NCBI GenBank assembly: GCA_937872685.1
Contig: CALMTS010000437.1
Coordinates: forward strand, 42,289 to 106,288
Reading direction: 5' to 3'
From: an uncultured Desulfomicrobium sp.
GTDB lineage: Bacteria > Desulfobacterota > Desulfovibrionia > Desulfovibrionales > Desulfomicrobiaceae
DNA length: 64,000 bases
Part shown: piece by piece, positions 1 to 9,655 of the stretch
Layout of the letters: every line of letters begins with the position of its first letter
How positions within the stretch are numbered: position 1 is the first letter of the stretch
Translations under genes and position numbers: made by a program
The notes under the pieces: model-generated
Database searches by the model: none
The model's input: only the letters and a program-made list of their open reading frames with translations
What the model was told of the DNA's origin: nothing

Positions 1-65
1 AAAGCGGGGACGGTGATGAGCGCAATGGCGAGCAGCGCGACTGCGCACGTAAAGAAACGTTTCAT
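1..65 (-). CDS. N-terminal fragment of a secreted protein (signal peptide MKRFFTCAVALLAIALITVPAF), possibly a solute-binding protein; truncated by window edge
   Basis: ATG at 65 on minus strand with GAAGGAGG RBS; hydrophobic signal peptide; next to CitAB-like TCS. Confidence 0.6.
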   Translation of the reverse strand, partial: MKRFFTCAVALLAIALITVPA

Positions 66-249
66 GACTCCTCCTTCAACATATTCGTGTTGGGGCGCGG
101 TATGCGCCGTGGAATGGACCTCAAGTTTCTGAAGCCACGAATATGCGGTTGCGGGGAGGAAATGTTCTTTGGATCGTAAAAAGGAAAATCCCCATTTTGG
201 GGATTTTGTTCATTTTGTTCACGGCGGGGAAGGGGGCGGTCGAGATGCG

Positions 250-942
250 TCAGCTGCGGAAATACCGGCGTTCGGGCCGCCCCACGCTGCCGTAGACCGC
301 TTCGGCGTAGAGCATGCCTTCGGAGATGAGGTATTCGAGGTAGCGCCTGGCCGTGGACCTGCTGATGCCGATGAGCTCTCCCACGTCCTCGGCGCTGCGG
401 CCGGCCGCGTCGGCCTGGTCTTCGAAGACGGCGCGGACCTTGATCAGGGTCAGGGCGTCGATGCCTTTGGGCAGGCAGCCGCTGCCGGCCGGCGTGCGCG
501 AAGTGACGGGGTGGAGCAGGGTGTCCACGTCGTGCTGTTCGATGACGCTGCCCTGGCGCAGGCGGTCGCGGTATGCGCAGAACTTGGTCAGGCAGTCGTG
601 AAATCGTTCGGCCGTGACGGGCTTGATGAGGTAGTCGAAAACGCCGCCCCGCAGGGCTTCCTTGAGAGGGCCCATCTCGCGGGCCGCAGTGATGAGGATG
701 ACGTCGATTTCGAGCCCCCTGGTTCTGATCTCGCGCAGGAAATCGGTGCCTGGGCCCTCGGGGAAATAGAGGTCCAGCAGGATGAGGTGCGGCTCCAGGG
801 CCAGGGTCATGTCCCTGGCGTCGTCCAGGCGGTGGGCGATGCCTATCACCTCGCAGTTCGGCACGCGCTCCGTGAAACGGCGGTGCAGCTCGGCGATGCG
901 TACGTCGTCCTCGACAATGAGTACTCTGGTGACCATCTTCAC
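250..942 (-). CDS. Response regulator, CitB/DcuR family
   Basis: Receiver domain (VLIVEDD...LILLDLYFPEGPG...), C-terminal HTH (ELIGISRSTARRYLEYLISEG). Confidence 0.9.
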   Translation of the reverse strand: MKMVTRVLIVEDDVRIAELHRRFTERVPNCEVIGIAHRLDDARDMTLALEPHLILLDLYFPEGPGTDFLREIRTRGLEIDVILITAAREMGPLKEALRGGVFDYLIKPVTAERFHDCLTKFCAYRDRLRQGSVIEQHDVDTLLHPVTSRTPAGSGCLPKGIDALTLIKVRAVFEDQADAAGRSAEDVGELIGISRSTARRYLEYLISEGMLYAEAVYGSVGRPERRYFRS

Positions 943-2555
943 TCCTTGGGGATGACCACGGTGAACAGGGCTCCGCCCAATCCGCTGCGGCTCACCATGA
1001 TTTGTCCTCCGAGTTCCTCCAGGCGTTGCCGCACGAGGTACAGGCCCACGCCGCGCCGCCCCTGGCCCTTGGACGTAACGCCCCTCTCGAAAATGTGGTC
1101 CTGCTCGTCCACGGCCACTCCGGGCCCCGAGTCTTCGATCTCGAAGACGATGTCGTTACCCAGGTCGGTGAAGGACATGTCCACGGAACGCAGGCCGGGC
1201 GGGCGCTGCAGGGCCGCTTCGAAGGCGTTGTCCAGCAGGTTGCCCACGATCGTCACGATTTTTTCCTGGCTGATGGACTTGGGCACGTCGGCCAGGGTGC
1301 TCTCCCGGTCGATGGAGAAGTTCACCCGCAGCTCCTTGGCCCGGTTGTACTTGCCGAGGATGATGGCGGCGATGACCGGGTGCGGGACCGCTTCGCCGAG
1401 GAACCGGATGAAGTCTTCGTAGCCCGATGACTCGGTGACCACAAGGTCCAGGGCTTCCCGGTAGGCCTCGATCTGGATCAGCCCGGCGATGGTGTGCAGC
1501 TTGTTGGAATATTCGTGGGTCTGGACCCGCAGCAACTCGGAGTATTCCTGTACCTTCGACAGTTCGGCGGCCAGGCGGTCCAGCTCGTCCTTGCGGCGGA
1601 AGCTGGCCACCACCCCGCGCACCTTCTGGTCCTGGAACACGGGCACGATGTTGAAGATGAGCTCCTGGCCGCCCACGGTGCGCTCCTGGTCGAATTCGGC
1701 CTGTCCGGTGTAGAGCGTGTGAAGCAGGCCGGCCTCGGGTATGACGCTGTCCACCGGCCGGCCCGAGAGACGCTCCTGCTGGCTCAGTCCGATGTACCGG
1801 CGGGCCGCCTGGTTGGTCACGCGGATATCGCCCTGGTGGTCGATGGCCACGACGCCTTCGCGGATGGTTTGGAGCACGGCGACGCGTTCCAGGTAGAGGT
1901 TGGTGATTTCGGAGGGCTCCAGGCCCAGGGTCAGGCGTTTGAGCCGGCCGGCGATGACCACGGCGCTCAGGATGCCGACCACGCTCATGCCGATGATGTA
2001 CATGAGCGGCTTGTCCAGGTGCGCCGATATGGATTGGTGCACGTTTTCCGAGAGGTAGCCCACGGACACGAAGCCTATGATGCTCCCGTCCTCGTCCAGG
2101 ATGGGCGTCATGCCGCGCAGGGATCGTCCCAAGGTGCCGACGGCCTCGGAGACGTATGATTTGCCTTCCTTCAGGGCCGGCCCCGTGTCGCCGCCGACAA
2201 AGGTCTGTCCGATGCGTTCCGGGACCGGGTGCGAGTAGCGCCGCTCCTGCGTGTCGCCGATGACGACGAACGAGGCGCCGGTCTTGCTGCGGATGGCTTC
2301 GGCCAGGGCCTGGATCTCCCCCTGGGGGTCGCCTGCCAGCAGGGCCTCTCGTATGCGCGGTATCTGGGCGATGGTCTTGGCCGTCTGCAGGGCCGTTTCG
2401 CCGATCTGCTCGTGGAGCATCTCTTCGGCCAGTTCGGAAATGACGTGCCAGCTGACGGCGATCTGGATGACGACCAGGGCCAGCACCATGTGGATCAGGT
2501 GCGACTGGATGGTTGCCGGCTTCAGCCAGCCGAGGATTCGTGACCAGGACAACAT
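939..2555 (-). CDS. Sensor histidine kinase, CitA/DcuS family
   Basis: MLSWSRILGWLKPATIQ start with GGAGG RBS; periplasmic sensor, PAS, HATPase (GNLLDNAFEAAL, GPGVAVDEQDHIFERGVTSKGQGRRGVGLYLVRQ); overlaps RR by 4 nt. The 842-aa ORF is an over-extended frame. Confidence 0.9.
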   Translation of the reverse strand: MLSWSRILGWLKPATIQSHLIHMVLALVVIQIAVSWHVISELAEEMLHEQIGETALQTAKTIAQIPRIREALLAGDPQGEIQALAEAIRSKTGASFVVIGDTQERRYSHPVPERIGQTFVGGDTGPALKEGKSYVSEAVGTLGRSLRGMTPILDEDGSIIGFVSVGYLSENVHQSISAHLDKPLMYIIGMSVVGILSAVVIAGRLKRLTLGLEPSEITNLYLERVAVLQTIREGVVAIDHQGDIRVTNQAARRYIGLSQQERLSGRPVDSVIPEAGLLHTLYTGQAEFDQERTVGGQELIFNIVPVFQDQKVRGVVASFRRKDELDRLAAELSKVQEYSELLRVQTHEYSNKLHTIAGLIQIEAYREALDLVVTESSGYEDFIRFLGEAVPHPVIAAIILGKYNRAKELRVNFSIDRESTLADVPKSISQEKIVTIVGNLLDNAFEAALQRPPGLRSVDMSFTDLGNDIVFEIEDSGPGVAVDEQDHIFERGVTSKGQGRRGVGLYLVRQRLEELGGQIMVSRSGLGGALFTVVIPKE

Positions 2556-2778
2556 GCGGTTTCCTCCGTACACGAGTTTCATCACCAATTGCTGCTGGTC
2601 TGGCAAGGGTACACATCCGCCGGGCGGTGATGGGAGGGGAAGGACCGGCGGTCCTGGATGCCGGGGGATATGCCGGAACCCTGCGAGATTGCGGACGGAA
2701 TTCAAGGGTCGAGATTGCCGTGGGGCCGGACACGGAGTATGACAACCGAAATATGGAACACGCAATGGAGGATGGCGT

Positions 2779-3591
2779 ATGCACGAATGGTTTTTGACCC
2801 AGAGCCCGGTGATGCAGGCTTTTCTGGCGACGTGCTTCACCTGGTTCGTCACCGCCCTGGGTGCGGGGGTGGTTTTTTTCTTCAAGCGAATCAACCGCAA
2901 GCTGCTGGACGGAATGCTCGGGTTTGCCGCCGGAGTCATGATCGCCGCCAGTTTCTGGTCATTGCTGGCGCCGGCCATCGAGATGGCCGAAAACATGGGG
3001 CACAGGGCCTGGCTGACTGCGGCCACGGGTTTTCTGTCCGGGGGCGCCTTCCTGTGGCTGGTGGACGCATTCCTTCCCCATCTGCACCTGGGGTTTCCCA
3101 GGTCCGAGGCCGAAGGCGTGAAGACAAGTTGGCACCGAAGCATCCTCCTGGTCCTGGCCATCACCCTGCACAACATCCCTGAAGGCCTGGCCGTGGGGGT
3201 GGCCTTCGGGGCCCTGGCCGCGGACCTGCCTTCGGCCAACATGGCCGGCGCCATCGCCCTGGCCCTGGGTATCGGGCTGCAGAATTTTCCCGAAGGCGCG
3301 GCGGTGTCCGTCCCCTTGCGCCGGGAAGGCTTCTCCAGGCTGAAAAGTTTCTGGTACGGGCAGATGTCGGGGATCGTGGAGCCCATAGCCGGGGTGCTGG
3401 GAGCCTTGGCTGTCATCACCATGCAACCCATCCTGCCGTACGCATTGGCCTTTGCGGCCGGGGCCATGATTTATGTGGTGGTGGAGGAGCTCATCCCGGA
3501 GTCGCAACTGGAAAAGAATACCGATATCGCAACCATTGGAACCATGCTTGGTTTCTCCGTGATGATGATGCTTGACGTGGGGCTGGGATGA
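2779..3591 (+). CDS. ZIP family metal transporter
   Basis: [14 protein letters not shown] and [15 protein letters not shown] motifs, eight-TM pattern. Confidence 0.9.
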   Translation: MHEWFLTQSPVMQAFLATCFTWFVTALGAGVVFFFKRINRKLLDGMLGFAAGVMIAASFWSLLAPAIEMAENMGHRAWLTAATGFLSGGAFLWLVDAFLPHLHLGFPRSEAEGVKTSWHRSILLVLAITLHNIPEGLAVGVAFGALAADLPSANMAGAIALALGIGLQNFPEGAAVSVPLRREGFSRLKSFWYGQMSGIVEPIAGVLGALAVITMQPILPYALAFAAGAMIYVVVEELIPESQLEKNTDIATIGTMLGFSVMMMLDVGLG

Positions 3592-3741
3592 GGCGTCCAA
3601 AAGTGCATGGACCGTGCGGAAAATCTCGATGATTCGAGTGGTTACTTGAAACGAAGAAAAAAAACGGCGCCTCCTCTTGTCATTGAAATACAGGGTATTA
3701 TTCTTAGTCAATCGAATGAAAGAATCTCTCTCTGTTTTTCG

Positions 3742-3768
3742 TTGACTCTAAATTGATTGAAACATAAT
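3742..3768 (+). promoter_or_regulatory. Putative sigma-70 promoter of the 3806 gene (TTGACT-N17-TAATAC)
   Basis: -35-like TTGACT and AT-rich -10 region about 40 nt upstream of the ATG. Confidence 0.45.
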
Positions 3769-3805
3769 ACTCGACACAAACATCCAACTCATTTTGGAGG
3801 CTGCT

Positions 3806-4186
3806 ATGGTTAATATGGATTATCCAGGACCGTGCTTTGCGTGTTCCGCCATTGATGGCTGTGCGACTGAAGAAGCGAAGAAGCTCGCTGTAAAAGGTTA
3901 CTGCAAGGGCGTGGAGCGTGAACTCAACGCCTGGAAAGCCACTCTCTATGAGGTCATGGCAGGTTTTCTCGATCTTGGCGACAAGGATCGTGGCGCAGCT
4001 GCCGACGCAGTTGCAGAGATAAAGGCCCTGGTACGGGAAATCGAAGCCAAGACAGCCCAGCTCGAAGCCGAATGCCCGCTTGAGATGGCCCCCATCGAGA
4101 AAGACCTCGGCGACAAGATGGGCAAGCTCCGGGTGCATTACACCAAGGCCATGGAAGTGATCGGAGCCGGTTCTTTCGGAGGCTGA
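3806..4186 (+). CDS. Conserved hypothetical small protein (CFACSAIDGC motif, helical)
   Basis: ATG preceded by GGAGG; followed by terminator; no family recognised. Confidence 0.75.
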   Translation: MVNMDYPGPCFACSAIDGCATEEAKKLAVKGYCKGVERELNAWKATLYEVMAGFLDLGDKDRGAAADAVAEIKALVREIEAKTAQLEAECPLEMAPIEKDLGDKMGKLRVHYTKAMEVIGAGSFGG

Positions 4187-4217
4187 TCCCCGGCCCGAAG
4201 CAGAAAATGAACGTGTG

Positions 4218-4247
4218 CGCCCGGTGTTTAACGCCGGGCGTTTTTTT
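4218..4247 (+). terminator. Rho-independent terminator
   Basis: CGCCCGG...CCGGGCG followed by TTTTTTT. Confidence 0.85.
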
Positions 4248-4290
4248 GGCTCGCCAGTCCTGGCACAGAGATTCAACCGGAGGTTATCCC

Positions 4291-4698
4291 ATGAATTTCA
4301 TGTTCTGGGCCAAGCTCTATCTGGCAACTGTTCCGGTCTTTTTCGCCATCGACATGGTCTGGCTGGGCTTTGTGGCCAGAAATTTCTATAAGTCCAATTT
4401 GAACCATCTTCTGAGTCCCGACGTCAACTGGCCCGCCGCCTTCGTTTTCTATTTCATCTATATCGCGGGCATTCTCCTCTTTGCCGTGCGCCCCGGCCTG
4501 GAGGCCCAGTCCCTGGCCAGGGCCTGTCTGTGGGGCGCGCTCTTCGGTTTCTTCACCTACGCGACCTATGACCTGACCAATCTGGCCACCCTGCGGGACT
4601 GGCCCGTGAACGTCGTGGTCGTGGATATCCTGTGGGGCACGGTCCTGTGCACCCTGGTGGCCGGAGGCAGCTATCTGATCGGCCTCCGGCTGGCCTGA
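4291..4698 (+). CDS. DUF2177 family membrane protein
   Basis: FAIDMVWLGFVARNFYK..., four TM, TYATYDLTNLATL. Confidence 0.8.
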   Translation: MNFMFWAKLYLATVPVFFAIDMVWLGFVARNFYKSNLNHLLSPDVNWPAAFVFYFIYIAGILLFAVRPGLEAQSLARACLWGALFGFFTYATYDLTNLATLRDWPVNVVVVDILWGTVLCTLVAGGSYLIGLRLA

Positions 4699-4715
4699 AA
4701 CAAACGGAGGGACGC

Positions 4716-5531
4716 ATGACGACCGTTCTGCTCGGCGCGGCCGTGGCTCTGCTTCTGACCATGAACGCCATGTTTGTCGTGAACATGCGCGCAAACGACA
4801 ACAGCCTCATCGACGTCGCCTACGGTCCGGCCTTCATCCTGGCCTCGGCCGGGGCCTGGCTCGCGGGCGGGATGCCGGATCATTTCCGGATCCTGCTCAT
4901 GCTCGGCATGGTCTGCCTGTGGGGCGTGCGGCTGGCGTTGCATATCGGCCTGCGACACCGCGGCCGGGGGGAGGATTTCCGCTATCGGAACTTCCGTGAA
5001 GCCTGGGGCGAAGATTTTGTCTGGCGCAGCTTCCTGCAGATCAACATGCTGCAGGGGGCCGTCATCCTCGTCGTCGCCACGCCCATTCTGCTGGTCATCG
5101 CCCGTCCCGGCGGTGAGCCGGCCTGGACCGACGCGCTGGGGTTGGCCCTTTTTGCGCTGGGCTTTTTCTTCGAGGCCGTGGGTGACTGGCAGCTCATGCG
5201 TTTCAAGAAGGACCCGGCCAACAAGGGGCGCATCATGACCCTTGGCCTGTGGAGGTACACCCGGCATCCGAACTATTTCGGGGAGGCGGTCCTGTGGTGG
5301 GGTATCTTTTTCGTCGGTCTGGCATCGCCTTTGGGCCTTTTCGGCCTGATCAGCCCTCTGGTCATCGGTTTTCTGCTGCTCAAGGTTTCGGGCGTTCCCA
5401 TGCTGGAGGCCAGGTACGGCGGAAATCCCGAGTTCGAGGCCTACAAGGAGGCGACCAGCGCTTTCATACCCAGGCCTCCGCGTCAGCCCGCGGCGGCGCC
5501 TTCGGTTCCTGAACAGGGAGAAGAGCCATGA
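4716..5531 (+). CDS. DUF1295 domain (steroid 5-alpha-reductase-like) membrane protein
   Basis: LWRYTRHPNYFGEAVLWWGIF motif. Confidence 0.85.
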   Translation: MTTVLLGAAVALLLTMNAMFVVNMRANDNSLIDVAYGPAFILASAGAWLAGGMPDHFRILLMLGMVCLWGVRLALHIGLRHRGRGEDFRYRNFREAWGEDFVWRSFLQINMLQGAVILVVATPILLVIARPGGEPAWTDALGLALFALGFFFEAVGDWQLMRFKKDPANKGRIMTLGLWRYTRHPNYFGEAVLWWGIFFVGLASPLGLFGLISPLVIGFLLLKVSGVPMLEARYGGNPEFEAYKEATSAFIPRPPRQPAAAPSVPEQGEEP

Positions 5532-6796
5532 ACACTGCGCCGGCACAGAAGTCCGTGGCGGTCATCGGCGGCGGGGTTGCGGGAATCGTGGCCGCGCATC
5601 TGCTGCAGGGAACCCGCGAGGTGACCGTCTTCGAGGCGAACGACTACCTGGGCGGCCACACCCACACGATCTCCGTGCCGGACGGGCCCGATTGCGGCAC
5701 TCCGGTGGACACGGGCTTCATCGTCTTCAACGAGGCTACGTACCCGCTTTTCATACGGTTTCTGGATGAACTGGAGGTCCCTTCCCGAGAGTCCGAAATG
5801 TCCTTCGGCTTTCATTGCGAACGAACGGGGCTGACCTATGCGGGCACGGACCTGAACGGCCTTTTCGTCCAGCGCGGGAACGCCGTCTCTCCGCAATACT
5901 GGCGCTTTCTGTTCGAAATCGCCCGTTTCTGCCGCCAAGCCAAGAAGGATGTCGAGGGCGACGAGGACATGGGCACCCTGGATGATTACATCCGGCGGCG
6001 CAACTTCTCGCCCTTCATGGTCGAGAATTATCTCCTGCCCATGGCCGCGGCCATCTGGTCCACACCGGCCGGGCGTGTCGGCCGGTTCCCGGCCCTGTCC
6101 TTCCTGCGCTTCTTCCGCAACCACGGACTCCTTTCGCTCGTCGACAGGCCGCGCTGGAGGACCGTACGGGGAGGGAGCTGCAGCTATGTTCGGGCCTTCC
6201 TGCGCCGTTTCCGGGGCACGATACGGCTTGGAGCGCCGGTGCGCAGGGTCATGCGCAACGCTGGGGCCGTGACGGTGGAAATCGATGGCGGGGAGTCCCG
6301 CGTGTTTGATGACGTCTTCATCGCGGCCCATGCCGATCAGGCCCTGCGGCTTCTGGGCGACCCCTCGCCCGAGGAGGTCCGGCTTCTGGGCGCATGGCGC
6401 TACGAGGAGAACAGGACCGTCCTGCACACGGACGTCTCGGTCCTGCCACGGGAGCGAGCGGCCTGGGCGTGCTGGAATTTCAGGCGCGAGGCCAGGGAGG
6501 AACGGAGCGTATTCGTGACCTATTCGATGAATCTCCTGCAGGGCCTGGCCGGGGATCGGCAGTTTCTGGTCACCCTGAACAGCCCGGCGCCCCTCGCCAG
6601 GTCGAAGGTCCTGGCGGACCTGGTCTATCATCACCCCGTGTACACGCGGGAGTCCATGGCCACCCAGGGCGAGCTCGCTTCGCTCAACGGGCAGCGGAAC
6701 ACATGGTTCTGCGGCAGCTATTTCGGGTACGGATTCCACGAGGATGCGGTCCGCTCCGCTCATGCGGCCGTGGAAAGCTTCAGGAGGAAAGGATGA
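5528..6796 (+). CDS. FAD-dependent oxidoreductase (amine-oxidase-like), CFA-synthase-linked
   Basis: VIGGGVAGIVAAHLLQ, NDYLGGHTHT; ATGA overlap with DUF1295. Confidence 0.88.
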   Translation: MNTAPAQKSVAVIGGGVAGIVAAHLLQGTREVTVFEANDYLGGHTHTISVPDGPDCGTPVDTGFIVFNEATYPLFIRFLDELEVPSRESEMSFGFHCERTGLTYAGTDLNGLFVQRGNAVSPQYWRFLFEIARFCRQAKKDVEGDEDMGTLDDYIRRRNFSPFMVENYLLPMAAAIWSTPAGRVGRFPALSFLRFFRNHGLLSLVDRPRWRTVRGGSCSYVRAFLRRFRGTIRLGAPVRRVMRNAGAVTVEIDGGESRVFDDVFIAAHADQALRLLGDPSPEEVRLLGAWRYEENRTVLHTDVSVLPRERAAWACWNFRREAREERSVFVTYSMNLLQGLAGDRQFLVTLNSPAPLARSKVLADLVYHHPVYTRESMATQGELASLNGQRNTWFCGSYFGYGFHEDAVRSAHAAVESFRRKG

Positions 6797-8769
6797 ATTC
6801 GAGGATCTATGCCGGGATTCTGCGCCACGAGCGGCTGCACGCAGTCCGGCACGGCTTCGAGTACGGGCTGCACATGTTCGCCCTGGACCTGGCTGAACTG
6901 GGTGAACTGGATCGCACATGCGCCCTGTTCGGGCACAACCGGTTCCGCCCGTTGGCCCTGTACGACCGTGACTATCTGTATCCGGGCGACGAACCCCTGG
7001 GCGACAAGGTCCAGCGCGTACTGCGCGGGAGCGGGATCGACGGAGAGCCTGCCCGGGTGGTACTGCTCACGGCCCTGCGGCAGTTCGGCTACGTCTTCAA
7101 TCCGGCCAGCTTCTTCTACTGCATGGACGCGTCCGGCCGCCTTTTCTGCGTGCTGGCGCAGGTCAACAACACCTTTGGCGAGACGCACCTCTATGTCCTC
7201 ACGCCGCAGGGGGACGCTGGACGTTTCCGGGCGGACAAGGCTTTTCACGTCTCCCCTTTCTTCCCGCGCGAGGGTCGCTACGAATTCGATTTTTCCGGGC
7301 TGGAAGAGGGGATGTCCATCACCATCACCTATTTTCTGGAAGACAGGCCTGCCCTGACGGCCTCCTTCTGCGGTACCGCCAGCCCCATGACCGGACGGAA
7401 TCTGGCCGCCCTGCTGTGGCGTCATCCTCTGCGCGCCGCCATGACATTCCCGCGCATTCTTGCGCAGGCGGCACGGCTCTATTTCGGGAAAAAGCGGCCG
7501 GTATTCCCCAAGCCCGAGCCCGCCTCGGCCATGACCATCCGACATGCCCCCCCGACTTTCGCTGACAGGCTCGGGAGGGCTGCGGTGCGTTCCTTCCTGA
7601 ACCGTCTGGATCATGGGCGCCTGACCATGACCCTGCCGGACGGGAGCAAAGAGATTTTCGGCGTTTCCGACGGGGGGCCGGACGTCGAAATGGCCGTGCA
7701 CCGCTTCCGTTTCTTCCGGCGGACGCTCTTTTCCGGAGACATCGGTTTCGGCGAGGCCTATGCCGACGGGGATTGGAGCGCTCCCGAACTCACCCGGTTG
7801 CTCGGCTTGCTGGCCCTGCGCGAGGAAGTCCTGAACGACCGCCGCTTTCTCCCGGCGCTGGCCGGGCGGGCCCTGAATTTCGCGGCCCACCTGCGCCGGC
7901 CCAACACCGTCCCCGGAAGCCGGCGCAACATCGCCGAACACTACGACCTGGGCAACGACTTCTACCGCCTTTTCCTGGACCCGACCATGTCATATTCCGG
8001 CGGGCTCTTCCTGAGCGGGAATGACAATCTGGAACAGGCCCAGAGGAACAAGATGCGAGCCGTCATCGACATGGCCGGCATCGGCCCCGGGGACCACGTC
8101 CTTGAGATCGGGTGCGGGTGGGGCGGTTTCGCCCTGGAAGCGGTCCGGCAGACCGGATGCCGGGTAACCGGGCTCACCATTTCCGCGGAGCAGCACCGGC
8201 TGGCCACGGAGCGTGTCCGCGAAGCCGGCCTCGAAGACCGGATCGAAATCCTGTTGACCGACTACCGCCACGCACAGGGCATGTTCAGCCGCATCGTGTC
8301 CATCGAGATGCTCGAGGCCGTGGGACACGCCAACCTGCCCGTCTACTTCGAGGCCATCGATCGCCTGCTCTCCCCGGGCGGCACGGCCGTGCTGCAGGTC
8401 ATCACCATGGCCGACCAGAAGTACGGTGCCTACCGCCACGGCTCGGACTGGATCCGCAAGCACATCTTCCCCGGCGGCCATCTGCCTTCACTGGGAGCCA
8501 TGGTCCGGGCCATGAGCGCCCGCACGAGGCTTGGCGTCACGCGGCTGGCGGACATCGGGCCGGATTATGCGCATACGCTCAGGCTGTGGCGCGAGGCGTT
8601 CCTGGCCCGCGACCAGGAGATACGGGCGCTGGGTTTCGACGATATTTTTATTCGTAAATGGTTGTATTATTTTGGTTATTGCGAAGCTGGATTTGCCTGC
8701 CGCACGGTGCGCAACTACCAGTTGCAGCTTTCGAGAATGTGTGAGCCGGGCAACCGGGGGCGGGCGTGA
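6793..8769 (+). CDS. Fusion protein: DUF1365 domain + cyclopropane-fatty-acyl-phospholipid synthase family methyltransferase
   Basis: N-term IYAGILRHERLHAVRHGFEYGLHMFALDL and FGYVFNPASFFYC (DUF1365); C-term AEHYDLGNDFYRLFLDPTMSYS, VLEIGCGWGGFALEA, GSDWIRKHIFPGGHLPS (CFAS); one 658-aa ORF. Confidence 0.88.
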   Translation: MNSRIYAGILRHERLHAVRHGFEYGLHMFALDLAELGELDRTCALFGHNRFRPLALYDRDYLYPGDEPLGDKVQRVLRGSGIDGEPARVVLLTALRQFGYVFNPASFFYCMDASGRLFCVLAQVNNTFGETHLYVLTPQGDAGRFRADKAFHVSPFFPREGRYEFDFSGLEEGMSITITYFLEDRPALTASFCGTASPMTGRNLAALLWRHPLRAAMTFPRILAQAARLYFGKKRPVFPKPEPASAMTIRHAPPTFADRLGRAAVRSFLNRLDHGRLTMTLPDGSKEIFGVSDGGPDVEMAVHRFRFFRRTLFSGDIGFGEAYADGDWSAPELTRLLGLLALREEVLNDRRFLPALAGRALNFAAHLRRPNTVPGSRRNIAEHYDLGNDFYRLFLDPTMSYSGGLFLSGNDNLEQAQRNKMRAVIDMAGIGPGDHVLEIGCGWGGFALEAVRQTGCRVTGLTISAEQHRLATERVREAGLEDRIEILLTDYRHAQGMFSRIVSIEMLEAVGHANLPVYFEAIDRLLSPGGTAVLQVITMADQKYGAYRHGSDWIRKHIFPGGHLPSLGAMVRAMSARTRLGVTRLADIGPDYAHTLRLWREAFLARDQEIRALGFDDIFIRKWLYYFGYCEAGFACRTVRNYQLQLSRMCEPGNRGRA

Positions 8770-9320
8770 TGTCCGGACTCCTGCGGACCAGGCTGCTCAA
8801 CTTCGTCCTTTTTCAGGCCGGGTGGTTCTGTTGCGTTCTCGGTGCGGCCTCGGGGCGGCCATGGATGGGCGCGGGTCTGGGCCTTCTGCTTGTCATGGCG
8901 CATCTCGGGCTGGTGCGGACCCGCCGGAAGGAGGCGACGCTGCTGCTGGGGGCACTGGCGCTGGGCCTTGTGATCGACACGTTGCACATGCGCACGGGTT
9001 CCCTGGTTTTCACGGGCGGCAGCCTGCACGCCGAGTTCGCCCCTGTCTGGATTCTCGTCATGTGGATGCAGTTTGCCTCCACGCTGCGCTTTGCCATGAG
9101 CTGGCTGGAGGGACGCTACGTGCTGGGCGGCCTGCTGGGAGGCGTTGCCGGGGCCATGGCCTACTGGGCCGGGGTGCGTCTCGGCGCAGCAACTCTTGGT
9201 CCCGATGCGGCCGTTTCCCTGTTGCGAATAGGCTTGAGCTGGGCCCTGGCCCTGCCGCTCCTGCTGTTTCTGGCAGGCGGCGACGGTGACGAGGGCGCGA
9301 GGCTTTATCGCATATTCTGA
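8769..9320 (+). CDS. DUF2878 family membrane protein
   Basis: LLNFVLFQAGWFCCVLGA, hydrophobic, end of operon. Confidence 0.75.
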   Translation: MSGLLRTRLLNFVLFQAGWFCCVLGAASGRPWMGAGLGLLLVMAHLGLVRTRRKEATLLLGALALGLVIDTLHMRTGSLVFTGGSLHAEFAPVWILVMWMQFASTLRFAMSWLEGRYVLGGLLGGVAGAMAYWAGVRLGAATLGPDAAVSLLRIGLSWALALPLLLFLAGGDGDEGARLYRIF

Positions 9321-9364
9321 GAATTCGCAGCCAGAGCTGCTCCGTCTGATCATGAAACGCAAAA

Positions 9365-9398
9365 AACGCCCGCAGATGCCTGCCGGGCGTTTCTTTTT
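9365..9398 (+). terminator. Rho-independent terminator
   Basis: ACGCCCG...CGGGCGT followed by TTCTTTTT. Confidence 0.8.
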
Positions 9399-9417
9399 GC
9401 ACGCGACTGAAGGCTGG

Positions 9418-9452
9418 ACGGTTTGGCTGAGAAGCCAGCTCAGCCAAACCGT
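9418..9452. repeat. Perfect 14-bp inverted repeat, 7-nt loop
   Basis: ACGGTTTGGCTGAG-AAGCCAG-CTCAGCCAAACCGT. Confidence 0.85.
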
Positions 9453-9655
9453 GCACGTGCCATGACGCGATAGTCGGTGTCCGGATAGCATAGAAAAAAT
9501 AAAAAAGTAAATCAAAAAAGGTATGTATGACAAAAATCGCTGCATTTGTAGGACGTCGGTCGGCGGTCTTTCCAGGTCATACGCCCGGACTGTTTCCGGC
9601 CGCTGCCACACGTTGGCCCGCCTTTTGATCTGCTTCCGCCAGCAGGAGGTGGATC

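Noticed and set aside
939-3467. Full 842-aa extent of the histidine kinase ORF
   Set aside because: N-terminal ~300 codons are antisense to the ZIP transporter gene; the RBS-supported start is at 2555.
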